Shown here piece by piece: positions 25,792 through 34,067 of a DNA stretch of 64,000 bases. Position 1 is the stretch's first letter. Each line of letters begins with the position of its first letter. The translations under genes and the position numbers were made by a program. Source of the stretch: Polaromonas sp. JS666. GTDB lineage: Bacteria > Pseudomonadota > Gammaproteobacteria > Burkholderiales > Burkholderiaceae_C. The stretch lies in the NCBI RefSeq assembly GCF_900103405.1, contig NZ_FNHX01000001.1:310001-374000 (forward strand). Direction: 5' to 3'. The notes beneath the pieces are model-generated. The model was not told where the DNA came from and did not search any database. It worked only from the letters and a program-made list of their open reading frames with translations.

Positions 25792-25822
25792 GCCCGGGCG
25801 GATATAGGGAATTTGCCCGGGC
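25792..25822. repeat. paired GCCCGGGC sites
   Basis: The 8-bp palindrome GCCCGGGC occurs at 25792-25799 and 25815-25822. On the minus strand the two copies can form an 8-bp stem followed within three bases by a run of Ts, a terminator-like structure for leftward transcription. The gap 25729-25951 contains nothing else I can identify. Confidence 0.4.
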
Positions 25823-25951
25823 TAGTCACGCTAAATCATTTGCAATCACGCCAGGTCATTGCCTTGCCCGAGTTTTCACGGAAAATATTTGGCAGCCGTT
25901 GCCCGAGTGCAACGAATTTTTGCGCAATTTAGGTCGTGAACACGGGCCGGC

Positions 25952-26443
25952 ATGATGAAGATTAGTGTCAATAGCGATGAGTTCAGGGCTTGGCATGAGG
26001 TCGGCCACGCCACCGTTTGCTTGCATCTGGGGGGTGGCCTGGATGGTATCGAGTTTCTTGAAGGGAATGCGCGAGCCTTCGCGGTTGCGCACTGCTGCGA
26101 TGTAATGCCGGACATGGAACGGAGTGTGGCATGTGGTGGATTCGCCGCTGAGTTTTACTTATTGCAAGCCGGCTACGTTGACTGGGTTGACCTACAGGGG
26201 ATCAGCGCAATCGTTTTTAGCAATGCTTGGAGCGACCGCCAGGATTTCGCAGGACGCACAGTTACTGAAGACAATGATTTCACGAAACAAGAAGACGAAG
26301 AGTTCATGCACCACGCCATACAGATCGCTGCACCGATCGTCGAGCAGCACTTTTCGAGGATGAAGAACGTAGTGAGCGAGCTGCTTGCTGCGAGAAAAAT
26401 CGACGGCGCGCGAGTGAAAGAACTTCTGCAACTCGGAACTTAA
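25952..26443 (+). CDS. HExxH zincin-like protein (M41-like)
   Basis: A 163-residue stand-alone protein with 'AWHEVGHATVCLHLGG' near the N-terminus (H15, E16, H19), the zinc-binding HExxH of metallopeptidases and closest in context to the peptidase half of FtsH (M41). A later helix with 'CGGFAAEFYL' and a C-terminal 'IVEQHFSRMKNVVSELLAARKIDGARVKELL' also look like the M41 helical part. It lacks an AAA+ domain and membrane anchor. Substrate unknown. ATG at 25955 is an equally possible start. Confidence 0.7.
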   Translation: MMKISVNSDEFRAWHEVGHATVCLHLGGGLDGIEFLEGNARAFAVAHCCDVMPDMERSVACGGFAAEFYLLQAGYVDWVDLQGISAIVFSNAWSDRQDFAGRTVTEDNDFTKQEDEEFMHHAIQIAAPIVEQHFSRMKNVVSELLAARKIDGARVKELLQLGT

Positions 26444-26508
26444 GCTGCCGTCGCTGATTCAGCTTGAGTTGTCGGTCGTGACTGTAGGACTTTGATACCC
26501 TTGTGAAC

Positions 26509-27081
26509 ATGATCGATGCTATTTGGATTTTTTTACAAGGGCTCAACCCGACAAACTGGATTGCCATTGCAGCCTTGGCAGTTTCGATGGCGAGCTTTGT
26601 ATTTTCCTGGCTTACTTTTCGGCGCGACAGCCCGCGCCTGAAGATCGAGGCCCGGCGTTATGGCTCCGATTGGTCTTGTAACGCATTGGGCTACATCGAA
26701 GTGAAAATCATGAATTCGGGGCGAAGACCAATTTACCTGACCATGCTTTGGGGACGAGGGGCATGCGGGAATAGCACTGGGCGCCCACTGGACTATGGTG
26801 GCCCAGGGATCAAGCTCAATGAACACGAATTCAAGATTTTGAGTGTGATCGGTCTGAAACGAGAAAAAGATGAATTCGAGCCAGTGGGCTTTGATGGCGA
26901 CGATGATTCTTTTGACTTTGAGCGGATATGGATAGAGGATTCGCTAGGCAAACGACATGAGATCCCGGGCATGAAAGCATTGCTTCCAGCGCTTCGCACT
27001 GACTACAAGGAGTGGTGCGAAAGGACGGCCTATTGGAAAACGCCTGCACCTACGAAATTGCTGCCGACAGATCACCTCTAG
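26509..27081 (+). CDS. unknown protein with one N-terminal membrane helix
   Basis: A 190-residue protein. A hydrophobic helix at about 15-37 ('TNWIAIAALAVSMASFVFSWLTF') is followed by a strand-rich, soluble domain ('PRLKIEARRYG', 'IEVKIMNSGRRPIYLTML') that looks like an Ig-like or beta-sandwich fold. A GTG at 26503 in frame is an alternative start. I do not know the function; such proteins are common in accessory islands. Confidence 0.6.
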   Translation: MIDAIWIFLQGLNPTNWIAIAALAVSMASFVFSWLTFRRDSPRLKIEARRYGSDWSCNALGYIEVKIMNSGRRPIYLTMLWGRGACGNSTGRPLDYGGPGIKLNEHEFKILSVIGLKREKDEFEPVGFDGDDDSFDFERIWIEDSLGKRHEIPGMKALLPALRTDYKEWCERTAYWKTPAPTKLLPTDHL

Positions 27082-27120
27082 CACTCTTGATTTAAAAGTT
27101 CATCTCACCTGGATCGACCT

Positions 27121-27906
27121 ATGGCAAGAACAATTTACGACAAACCCACCAGGGCGCTGCTCAAGGACATGCTGAAGGCATGGGAGCTGAAGCCAGGCCA
27201 GGTTTTCACAATCGCACGAGCGGTGGAGTGGTTTGACAAAAATTATCCCAAGCTGAAACCGGGCAGCATTCGTGCACACCTGGTCCAGGCGGCGACGAAT
27301 GACCGCAGCCGGCTTCACCACCCGGCTACGAATGAGACCGATGACATTCTGTTCAAGGTGGATTCCGGTCAATACCGGCTTTATGAGCCAGGGAAGGATC
27401 CTGCCCCAATTCACGAAATGGTCGCCGGCGACGTGACACGTCAAGAGGAGTCTGGCCTGGTCGAGGAGGAGGAGGGCGAAGAGGCGGCGCCTGGCTCTTC
27501 GGAATTTCTCCTGGAAAGAGACCTGCAGCGCTACCTGGCTGAAAACCTCGAATGCATTGAGCCAGGCCTGCGGCTCTATGAAGATGAAGACATTCGCGGC
27601 ATCGAATACGAGGCCGGCGGCGGCCGGCGGATTGACATCCTGGCGCTGGACAAGTCCGGCGCCTTTGTTGTCCTGGAGCTGAAGGTCTCGCGCGGTTACG
27701 ACCGCGTTATCGGTCAGCTGCTCAGATACATCAACTGGGTTCGAAAAGAACTGGCTGAACCTGGCCAACGTGTGCGCGGCATCATCGTTTGCCGCGTAAT
27801 TTCTGACGACTTGAGGCTGGCTTGCGCCAGCATTAGGGACGTGGAACTGTGCGAATACAAGCTCTCCGTTACTGTCTCGAAGGTACCGCAGCTGGTTTTA
27901 CCCTGA
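27121..27906 (+). CDS. NucS-like (DUF91) PD-(D/E)XK endonuclease
   Basis: A 261-residue protein. An N-terminal about 90-residue helical domain ('TIYDKPTRALLKDML', 'IRAHLVQAATND') resembles a DNA-recognition module. An acidic linker follows ('EEEEGEE'), then a nuclease domain (130-250) with 'ERDLQRYLAENLE', Asp172 in 'GRRIDIL', Glu186 and Lys188 in 'VLELKVSRG', and 'IGQLLRYINWV'. This is the active site of the NucS/DUF91 branch. It may cut mismatched or invading DNA. It overlaps the end of the convergent gene at 27898. Confidence 0.85.
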   Translation: MARTIYDKPTRALLKDMLKAWELKPGQVFTIARAVEWFDKNYPKLKPGSIRAHLVQAATNDRSRLHHPATNETDDILFKVDSGQYRLYEPGKDPAPIHEMVAGDVTRQEESGLVEEEEGEEAAPGSSEFLLERDLQRYLAENLECIEPGLRLYEDEDIRGIEYEAGGGRRIDILALDKSGAFVVLELKVSRGYDRVIGQLLRYINWVRKELAEPGQRVRGIIVCRVISDDLRLACASIRDVELCEYKLSVTVSKVPQLVLP

Positions 27907-28251
27907 GGGAAACTCGACCTTACCGGTCGCTGTGACTTTAAGGTGTCCTTTTTTAACCAGTTGCTGAAACATCTTCTCCTTGTCTTCATCTGAAATTGCC
28001 CCGCGGAACTGAAACATGGCGCCTATGGCGTTTAGAACAGTTGCTTTCTTGGTTGGCTTGAGCTTTTGCAAACGGTCCGCAACATAAGTGATTAGCTCTG
28101 GATCCGGCTGCAATGCCATTTCGGCCTTGCGGTTGTCTGGATGAACCTCTTCCTCCTCTTTGCGGCCTACCTGGAGGAGATGTTGCGCAAGGCGCAATTT
28201 ATCGCGGTAGCTCAGTGATTCAGACAGTTTGATGATTTCTGTATAGTCCAT
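27898..28251 (-). CDS. small charged protein of unknown function
   Basis: A 117-residue soluble protein, mainly helical and rich in Lys, Glu and Gln. It begins 'MDYTEIIKLSESLSYRDKLRLAQ', a segment like those in antitoxin or DNA-binding proteins. It lies 12 bases after the CoiA-like gene, so it is probably in that operon. No family recognised. Confidence 0.6.
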   Translation of the reverse strand: MDYTEIIKLSESLSYRDKLRLAQHLLQVGRKEEEEVHPDNRKAEMALQPDPELITYVADRLQKLKPTKKATVLNAIGAMFQFRGAISDEDKEKMFQQLVKKGHLKVTATGKVEFPSG

Positions 28252-28263
28252 TTTTCCCCTCCG

Positions 28264-29352
28264 TTAGTACCTGAATAATTCTTCGATGTTGGATGTGTTC
28301 CTCGACGTTGCAGCCCTGGCATTCATCCAGATCATGGCATTGGCCAAGTCTTTGACTTTGTATGCAGCAAGCGTGAGGTCGGGAAATCCAACGGTTTCAG
28401 GAAGAGCTTCGTCCCAGCCCTCCACGGTTTCGGGCCATGGCGCGATGCATCGCAAATGATCAATTCGGTCATACATCACCCAGGCCTCCCCGGACTTCAG
28501 ACGCCAAAAGAAGAGCATTGACATTGGCTTGACCTGGCCGGCCCAGGGTATTTCGTGGCCTCGCTGCTGCGCAGGCTGCACCGCGGGAGCGGCTGGCGCC
28601 TCAAGTTGAGCCTGTTTTCTCTCAAGATAGGCGTCACCCATCCATTGGCGGCTGTGGTGGAGTTTCATTCCTCTTTCCACGGCGCGAATCTCCAGCGGGT
28701 GTAGGGCACCCTCCATTTGCTGGAATCGGTCGATCAGGCGCTGGTTCGCGCTTGCTACATGCCCATTTACGTCCGGCTGGTAGATCCATACGAACTCTCC
28801 TTGATATCTCAGCCACTCCCTTGCCTTGTCTTGGGTGCGTAGCGATTCAGGGTCCGGCAACGGGCAATAGAAGACGATCTTGCCGTGACTAAGGTGGCTT
28901 TGATGGCTTGGCCGTTGATTGCCGATGTCAATGAACATGTCGACGTTGGAGCCATCCTGCAGTTTCAGCACCCCAATGGGTTGCCCTCTGGCTGCAGCTA
29001 GATTCCAATCCGTGACCTTGACCGCTTCGGATTGCCACTCGGCGACTTCGTGTATTTGCCCGAATCGCCCCTGCCTGGTTAGCACTTGTCGGTAGGGCGG
29101 AAGGATGAGCTGGGGAAGGTCGTGGAGGTATTGAACACCCAGCCGGCGCAGCAGGTTATGGGCACCAACCTCGCATTCGGGCCGCTCCTGCATTGCCAGG
29201 TGGCCAAAGTGCCACTCGTTGACTTCTCCGTGTTTCGCCACCAGGGGACTATTGCAGGACGGACAAAAGCAGCCGCAGGCGGCTCCCCGTGCAACCTCAC
29301 CGATGAACCGCGTTTCGCCTTCGGCCGTGACGCCTGCAAAAAGCTCAGTCAT
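28264..29352 (-). CDS. CoiA-like competence/nuclease family protein
   Basis: A 362-residue protein with the CoiA-type N-terminus: a zinc knuckle 'CFCPSCNSPLVAKHG' followed by 'WHFGH' (residues 28-51), then a restriction-nuclease-like domain with 'VDMFIDIGN' as a candidate acidic segment. CoiA promotes recombination in natural transformation of Gram-positives; proteobacterial copies are often found in accessory islands and their role is unknown. It forms an operon with the gene at 27898-28251. Confidence 0.72.
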   Translation of the reverse strand: MTELFAGVTAEGETRFIGEVARGAACGCFCPSCNSPLVAKHGEVNEWHFGHLAMQERPECEVGAHNLLRRLGVQYLHDLPQLILPPYRQVLTRQGRFGQIHEVAEWQSEAVKVTDWNLAAARGQPIGVLKLQDGSNVDMFIDIGNQRPSHQSHLSHGKIVFYCPLPDPESLRTQDKAREWLRYQGEFVWIYQPDVNGHVASANQRLIDRFQQMEGALHPLEIRAVERGMKLHHSRQWMGDAYLERKQAQLEAPAAPAVQPAQQRGHEIPWAGQVKPMSMLFFWRLKSGEAWVMYDRIDHLRCIAPWPETVEGWDEALPETVGFPDLTLAAYKVKDLANAMIWMNARAATSRNTSNIEELFRY

Positions 29353-29426
29353 CGCTCAAGATCCCAGAAACATATGAACACGGTCATTAGGGGCGGATGG
29401 GTGCAATGGAAGCTTTCGTCGGAGAC

Positions 29427-29684
29427 TTACCGCCGCCTCATTTGCTGATTTAATTCATCCAGACTGTCAATTCCAAGTCGTTGCAAGGCATCATCGCTGG
29501 ATATCGTCCCCAGGGCGTATAGGTCCAAAATCTGAAGGCGCTCATAGTCTGGACTGCCAAACTCCCGACCGACGGGGGCCACGTCGAGCCAGGCTTGCTC
29601 TTCCGCGGACCTAAACCAGACTTTCTGGGGCGTCTGGCGGTTACGCAGCCGGTTGATCCGACGCTTATTTTTCCTCATGCTCAT
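29427..29684 (-). CDS. small basic protein of unknown function
   Basis: An 85-residue protein starting 'MSMRKNKRRINRLRNRQ', with a basic N-terminus and a C-terminal region 'SSDDALQRLGIDSLDELNQQMRRR' like a short helical antitoxin or SHOCT-type tail. Longer in-frame versions exist up to 29807, but their added residues look non-coding. No family assigned. Confidence 0.5.
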   Translation of the reverse strand: MSMRKNKRRINRLRNRQTPQKVWFRSAEEQAWLDVAPVGREFGSPDYERLQILDLYALGTISSDDALQRLGIDSLDELNQQMRRR

Positions 29685-29883
29685 CTCTGGCACTCTCCAT
29701 GCACTTGGCGTAGTTATCTGACCTGGGTTGTTCAGACTATGACGGTTTGAAAAGCCACTGACAACAGCAATGAAGCGTAGAGGTGCGTATAGAAGGTTGT
29801 GACACAAACGTATAGAAGATTACTAAGGCTGCTTCCAGACCAGAGCGCCCATCAGGTCCTTGATCCGGCCTTTTCGATTTCAA

Positions 29884-29901
29884 ATACATTCCACGATGTA
29901 T
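29884..29901. repeat. inverted repeat ATACAT-N6-ATGTAT near the island edge
   Basis: Same half-sites as the first palindrome in the tnpS-tnpT gap (ATACAT...ATGTAT at 13941-13955) but with a 6-base spacer. It lies at the transition from island-type genes to high-GC chromosome. It may be chance or a recombinase-related site. Confidence 0.3.
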
Positions 29902-29943
29902 ATTATGTTAAGTACTATTTGCACTTCAGCCAGGGCCTCAAAG

Positions 29944-30600
29944 ATGGCCGTGTCTCTTGACAGGACGGCTAGCCTGATCGCTATCTGCGCTGTGCTCGTT
30001 GCCGGTTGCGCCTCTGATCGCCCCACCCCAGTCAACACGCGCTGCGGTGATCTTCAGCTAAGCCAGAACGACCGTCTCGTGGAGTCCAACGGAGCGTCAG
30101 TCACGATCCGCCGCATGCCATTCACCGTGAGCTATGCCGGAAAGGCACAGGGCGTGTTCAGGCTGCACGCGGCCTCGCCGAATTCCCTGACCAACGTCTT
30201 GCGCGATGCGCCCAAGGATCTCTGGCTTGTGGATTCCAGGCCGCTGATGCGCGAGCCTGGCGATCTGCGCCTCGCCGGACATCTTCTGGAGCACGGACGC
30301 TCGTCCAGCTACGATGCAGGCCCTGACAGGAGCATGCCTCGGCAACTCCGGCGCCCGGCAGGCCCGTCTTCGGATTCCCGCGCCGTTGGCCGCTTGGACT
30401 ACAACGAAACGACTGCTGGCGACGACCTCGGCAAGCGATGGATGCGGGTGACAAAGCTACACGGGCAGGCGCTTCCCGACTCGAAGTGGCCTGTGTTGCA
30501 TCTGACTTCATTGGTCAGCACGCCGGCGCCGGGCTCCTCCGCCCCGGCCTCTGCCCCGGAAGTGGTGAACTGGTCGGTCTGCACCGTGTTCTTCGAGTGA
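29944..30600 (+). CDS. putative lipoprotein of unknown function
   Basis: A 218-residue protein with a signal sequence ending in a lipobox ('AVLVAGC', Cys about 22), so it should be a membrane-anchored lipoprotein. The mature part is strand-rich without a recognised domain. Upstream in-frame codons (from 29860) are not needed because the signal peptide begins at the ATG chosen. It is convergent with the LysE gene. Confidence 0.65.
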   Translation: MAVSLDRTASLIAICAVLVAGCASDRPTPVNTRCGDLQLSQNDRLVESNGASVTIRRMPFTVSYAGKAQGVFRLHAASPNSLTNVLRDAPKDLWLVDSRPLMREPGDLRLAGHLLEHGRSSSYDAGPDRSMPRQLRRPAGPSSDSRAVGRLDYNETTAGDDLGKRWMRVTKLHGQALPDSKWPVLHLTSLVSTPAPGSSAPASAPEVVNWSVCTVFFE

Positions 30601-30628
30601 GCGGGCCCCGCTACCCCGTCCTCACAGC

Positions 30629-31246
30629 TCACAGCATCAGCTTGACGCCGAAGGCCGCCATCAGCGCCGCGCAGGCCCGGTCTATAGGCCGGCGCAGCGT
30701 CATATAACCTTCGATCACGCGCGGCGTCGAGAACAGGCAGGCGGCCAGGCCGTACCAGAGCAAGGCGTCGAAAAGCACCAGCCCGACCGCCGCGGCGCGA
30801 AGCGGCCAGCCGGCATCGGCCGGCACCAGCAGCACAAAGATGCTTCCGAAGTAAGCCAGCGATTTGGGGTTCAGCAGGCCGGTGGCCAGGCCGCGCAGCA
30901 GCGCCTGGCGCGCCGGCTGCGCCGCCCGTTCGGAGACGGCTACCGTGGGCTTGGGCCCCGCATGTGAGCGCCACAGGCGAACGGCAATGTACAAAAGATA
31001 GGCCGCGCCGGCGATGCGGATCGCCGTCTGCAGCGAAGGCATGAGCTCAAAAACCGCCGTCAGGCCGGTGACCGCGATCAGTGCCCACATGGCGCCGGCG
31101 GCGGCCAGCCCCACGGCAATCAGCAAGGCACCGCGCCGGTCTCGCTCGGCGGCCGCATGCACCACCAGCAAAATGTTGGGGCCCGGGCTGACGATGGCCA
31201 GGCTGTCGATCAGGAACAGCGAGAGCAGGACGAGTGCGGTATCCAT
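30629..31246 (-). CDS. LysE/RhtB family amino acid exporter
   Basis: A 205-residue inner-membrane exporter of the LysE/RhtB family. The N-terminus 'LIDSLAIVSPGPNILLVVHAAAERDRRGAL' is diagnostic (SPGPN followed by a charged loop), and 'LATGLLNPKSLAYF' is the second conserved segment. Five or six hydrophobic helices are visible. It is divergent from a MocR-type regulator, which probably controls it. Confidence 0.92.
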   Translation of the reverse strand: MDTALVLLSLFLIDSLAIVSPGPNILLVVHAAAERDRRGALLIAVGLAAAGAMWALIAVTGLTAVFELMPSLQTAIRIAGAAYLLYIAVRLWRSHAGPKPTVAVSERAAQPARQALLRGLATGLLNPKSLAYFGSIFVLLVPADAGWPLRAAAVGLVLFDALLWYGLAACLFSTPRVIEGYMTLRRPIDRACAALMAAFGVKLML

Positions 31247-31296
31247 GGGGGCATCACCCTTTGTTTCAGGTTTTATTTCATGTTTCCGGCCCGCAG

Positions 31297-31310
31297 GATG
31301 GCATGCCATC
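31297..31310. promoter_or_regulatory. 14-bp palindrome in the LysE/MocR gap
   Basis: GATGGCATGCCATC is a perfect palindrome in the 115-base divergent gap, followed by GGTACC. It is a good candidate operator for the MocR protein acting on both promoters. Confidence 0.5.
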
Positions 31311-31361
31311 TGGTACCTTTGAAGCTCCACAATTTGCTAATTCATAAGGGCCATAACCGGC

Positions 31362-32801
31362 ATGGAATTTCATATCGACATGCCCGCGGCCGGCTCGCGG
31401 GAGCGCTTCGCCGCCCTGCATCGCCAGATCCGGGCGGCGATCATCGACGGGCGTCTGGCCGCGGGAGTGCGGCTGCCGACCACGCGTGAACTCGCGGACA
31501 GGCTGGGTGTTTCGCGCAACACCGTGCTGGCCGCGTATGACCACCTGGCGGCCGAAGGCTATCTGCTGCCGCGCCAGCGCGCCGGCACTTTTGTCGCGGC
31601 GACCCTGCCGCCGCGCGGCCCTGCGGCGGCGCCATCAAGCCCAGCCGGCCCGCCACGCGTCGACCTGCCCGACGCATGGCGGCGCGTGGCGCCCTGGTCC
31701 GCCGAGGCCATGCGGCCGGGGCCGCATTTTGACTTTCGGGTCGGCCTGCCGGACCACGCCCAGTTTCCCTGGGATAGCTGGCGGCGCCTGTGCGCCCGCG
31801 CCCAGCACGACTTCGCGCGCGCGCCCAGGGCCTACACCGACCCCGCCGGCGACCCCCTGCTGCGCGAAGCGATTGCCGGCCATGTGTCCCTGTCACGCGC
31901 GGTGGCCTGCAGCGCCAGCGACGTGTTCATCACCTCGGGCGCGCAGCACGCCTTTGCCCTGCTGGCCGAGCTGCTGGTCACGCCGCAGGCCACGGTGGTG
32001 GCCGTCGAGGACCCGGGTTATGCGCCCTTGCACGCGGCCTTGGCGTTTCGCGGCGCGCAACTGCATCGTGTGCCGCTCGACAAGGAAGGCCTGCGCGTGG
32101 ACCGCCTGCCGCCAGAGGCCAAGGTGATCTGCGTGACGCCCTCGCACCAGTTCCCGGTCGGCACGGCAATGTCCTTGAACCGCCGCTCGCAGCTGCTGGA
32201 ATTCGCGCGGCAACACCAGGCCGTCGTGATCGAGGACGACTACGACGGCGAGTTCCGTTACGGCGGCGGTCCGCTGGACGCGCTGCATTCGCTGGACGAC
32301 AGCGGCCTGGTGTTTTATGTCGGCACTTTTTCGAAGGTGATGTTCCCTGCCCTGCGCGCCGGCTTTGTGGTGGCACCGGCCTGGGCGCGCGAGCGGCTCG
32401 CGGCGGCGCTGCATGCCACCCACGGTGCGCCGCCCCTGTTGACGCAATTGGCGCTGGCCGCCTTTATCCGCGAAGGGCATCTCGCCCGCCATGTGCGGCG
32501 CATGCGCCGTGTCTATGCGGGGCGGCGCGAGGCCCTGCTGCAGGCGATGGAGCAGCACGCGGAAGGGCTGCTGATACCGCTGCCGTCGGCCGCCGGGCTG
32601 CATGTGAGCGCCATGCTGGCGCCGCAGTTCGAGGCGTACAAGGTGGCGCGCGCGGCCGCCGAGGCGGGTATCGCGGTGGAGGCGCTGGACCGCTCCGGGC
32701 TGCGGCGGCTGCGCTACAACGGCCTGACCTTTGGGCTGGGCTTGATCGGTGACGACGAGGTGACGGCGGGTTTGCGGGCCCTGGTCAAACTATTGGGCTG
32801 A
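31362..32801 (+). CDS. MocR/PdxR-type regulator (GntR HTH + aminotransferase fold)
   Basis: A 479-residue PLP-dependent transcription factor. Residues about 10-80 form a GntR winged HTH ('LPTTRELADRLGVSRNTVLAAYDHLAAEGYL'). Residues about 110-475 form a type I aminotransferase-like domain with 'TPSHQFPVGT', 'VIEDDYDGEFRY' (PLP Asp-Tyr) and the Schiff-base Lys in 'GTFSKVMFP'. It probably senses an amino acid through PLP and regulates the divergent LysE exporter. Confidence 0.93.
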   Translation: MEFHIDMPAAGSRERFAALHRQIRAAIIDGRLAAGVRLPTTRELADRLGVSRNTVLAAYDHLAAEGYLLPRQRAGTFVAATLPPRGPAAAPSSPAGPPRVDLPDAWRRVAPWSAEAMRPGPHFDFRVGLPDHAQFPWDSWRRLCARAQHDFARAPRAYTDPAGDPLLREAIAGHVSLSRAVACSASDVFITSGAQHAFALLAELLVTPQATVVAVEDPGYAPLHAALAFRGAQLHRVPLDKEGLRVDRLPPEAKVICVTPSHQFPVGTAMSLNRRSQLLEFARQHQAVVIEDDYDGEFRYGGGPLDALHSLDDSGLVFYVGTFSKVMFPALRAGFVVAPAWARERLAAALHATHGAPPLLTQLALAAFIREGHLARHVRRMRRVYAGRREALLQAMEQHAEGLLIPLPSAAGLHVSAMLAPQFEAYKVARAAAEAGIAVEALDRSGLRRLRYNGLTFGLGLIGDDEVTAGLRALVKLLG

Positions 32802-33959
32802 GCCCGCCCTGCCCTGCGGCATGTCCGGCATGACGCCCACATACCGCCCGCGCGGCCGGATCACCTGGGCAACGCCCAGCTGCTCCAGGCTGTGCGCCAG
32901 CAGGCCCACGCTGCGGGCTGTCGCGAACAGGGCAAAGGCCGCGTCGGCCGGCAGCTGGTGGTGGGCGACCAGCGCGGCCAGGGCCACGTCGATATTGGGC
33001 TGCAGGCCGGTCAGCTGCGTGGCCTGTTCGATAAAACGCGTGATCATTTTCGAGGGCTCAAACAAGGCCAGCAGCGCGGCCGCGCGCGGGTCGCCGTCCG
33101 GGTAGATATGGTGGCCGAACCCCGGCAAGGCCAGGCCGGTCGACAGGTAATGGTCTATGGCCTTGTCTTCACCGAGCCGCTCCACCTCGCCAAACAGGGC
33201 CTGGACACGGCCGGAGGCATCGCCGTGCAGCGGGCCCGAGAGCGTGGTCAATCCCGCCAGCAGGCAGGCCGGCAATGAGGCGCCTGTCGAGGCCGCAATG
33301 CGCGCGGCGAAAGCCGAGCCGGTGAGCTCGTGGTCGGCCAGCAAGACCATGGCCGTGCGCAGCAGCCCGGCCACCTCGGGTGGCTGTTTCCAGCCTTGCG
33401 CGAGGCGCACATGCAGCGGCTTGCTCCCTTGCCGGGCGCCAAAGGCATTGGCCACCAAGCCCACCAGGCGCTGCCCCTCGCCGTGCAGCACCCGCGTCAG
33501 GCGCCCGCGCGTCGAATGCCCTTCGGCCGCCAGGCCGGCCAGGGCGGTGAAGGCCAGGGCCCTCCCCGGCTTGCCGGGAGCCGCTTCAGGTGACGAAAAA
33601 TCAACCGCCTGTTCGGCATTCCACAAGAGCTGCGCCACGTCCTCCAGGGTGGCGGAGGCCGACAGGCTGATCACGTCCCGCCCCCGGTAGTACGGGCGCC
33701 CGCGGAAGAAGGCTGTCAGGGCTGTCGGGATGCTGGGCTCCGCGCCGAACAGCGTGTTGGCGGCCACGGTCTCGTGCTTGCGGCCGGCCTGTTTGCGTTT
33801 GGCCAGGGCCGCCACGTCTTCGGCGCGGTACAGGCTGCGCCGCGTGTCGGCCGGGTCGGGCGCGACCTCGAGCTTGCCGCGGCTGACATAGGCGTAAATC
33901 GTCTGCGGCCGCACACCGAGAAGCTCGCAAGCCTCGTTCATTGAAATCCAGGAAGCCAT
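32790..33959 (-). CDS. citrate synthase family protein with N-terminal HTH
   Basis: A 389-residue fusion. Residues 1-55 are an excisionase/MerR-like HTH ('MNEACELLGVRPQTIYAYVSRGKLE', 'RSLYRAEDV'). The remainder is a citrate synthase-like domain with the catalytic histidines in 'SGPLHGDAS' and 'GFGHHIYPDGDPRA' and the Asp in 'PNIDVAL'. It may be an acyl-CoA-sensing regulator or a 2-methylcitrate/citrate synthase with regulatory HTH. The last 12 bases overlap the end of the MocR gene. A strong inverted repeat lies just upstream. Confidence 0.9.
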   Translation of the reverse strand: MASWISMNEACELLGVRPQTIYAYVSRGKLEVAPDPADTRRSLYRAEDVAALAKRKQAGRKHETVAANTLFGAEPSIPTALTAFFRGRPYYRGRDVISLSASATLEDVAQLLWNAEQAVDFSSPEAAPGKPGRALAFTALAGLAAEGHSTRGRLTRVLHGEGQRLVGLVANAFGARQGSKPLHVRLAQGWKQPPEVAGLLRTAMVLLADHELTGSAFAARIAASTGASLPACLLAGLTTLSGPLHGDASGRVQALFGEVERLGEDKAIDHYLSTGLALPGFGHHIYPDGDPRAAALLALFEPSKMITRFIEQATQLTGLQPNIDVALAALVAHHQLPADAAFALFATARSVGLLAHSLEQLGVAQVIRPRGRYVGVMPDMPQGRAGSAQ

Positions 33960-33980
33960 GGTGATGGGAAGAGTGAATTT

Positions 33981-34003
33981 ATATTGATTTTATACATCAA
34001 TAT
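33981..34003. promoter_or_regulatory. inverted repeat before HTH-citrate synthase
   Basis: ATATTGAT-N7-ATCAATAT, 22 bases upstream of the HTH-citrate synthase start and in the divergent gap with the dehydrogenase gene. It is the probable operator of the HTH domain. Confidence 0.55.
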
Positions 34004-34067
34004 TGACGATCTCATCAATTCATTCATACCATGCGCTTCACCTCGCCCCATGAACTGAACCCTCTCC

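Noticed and set aside
31790-32752. Plus- and minus-strand long frames inside the MocR gene
   Set aside because: High-GC shadows; the MocR frame has full GntR and aminotransferase motifs.
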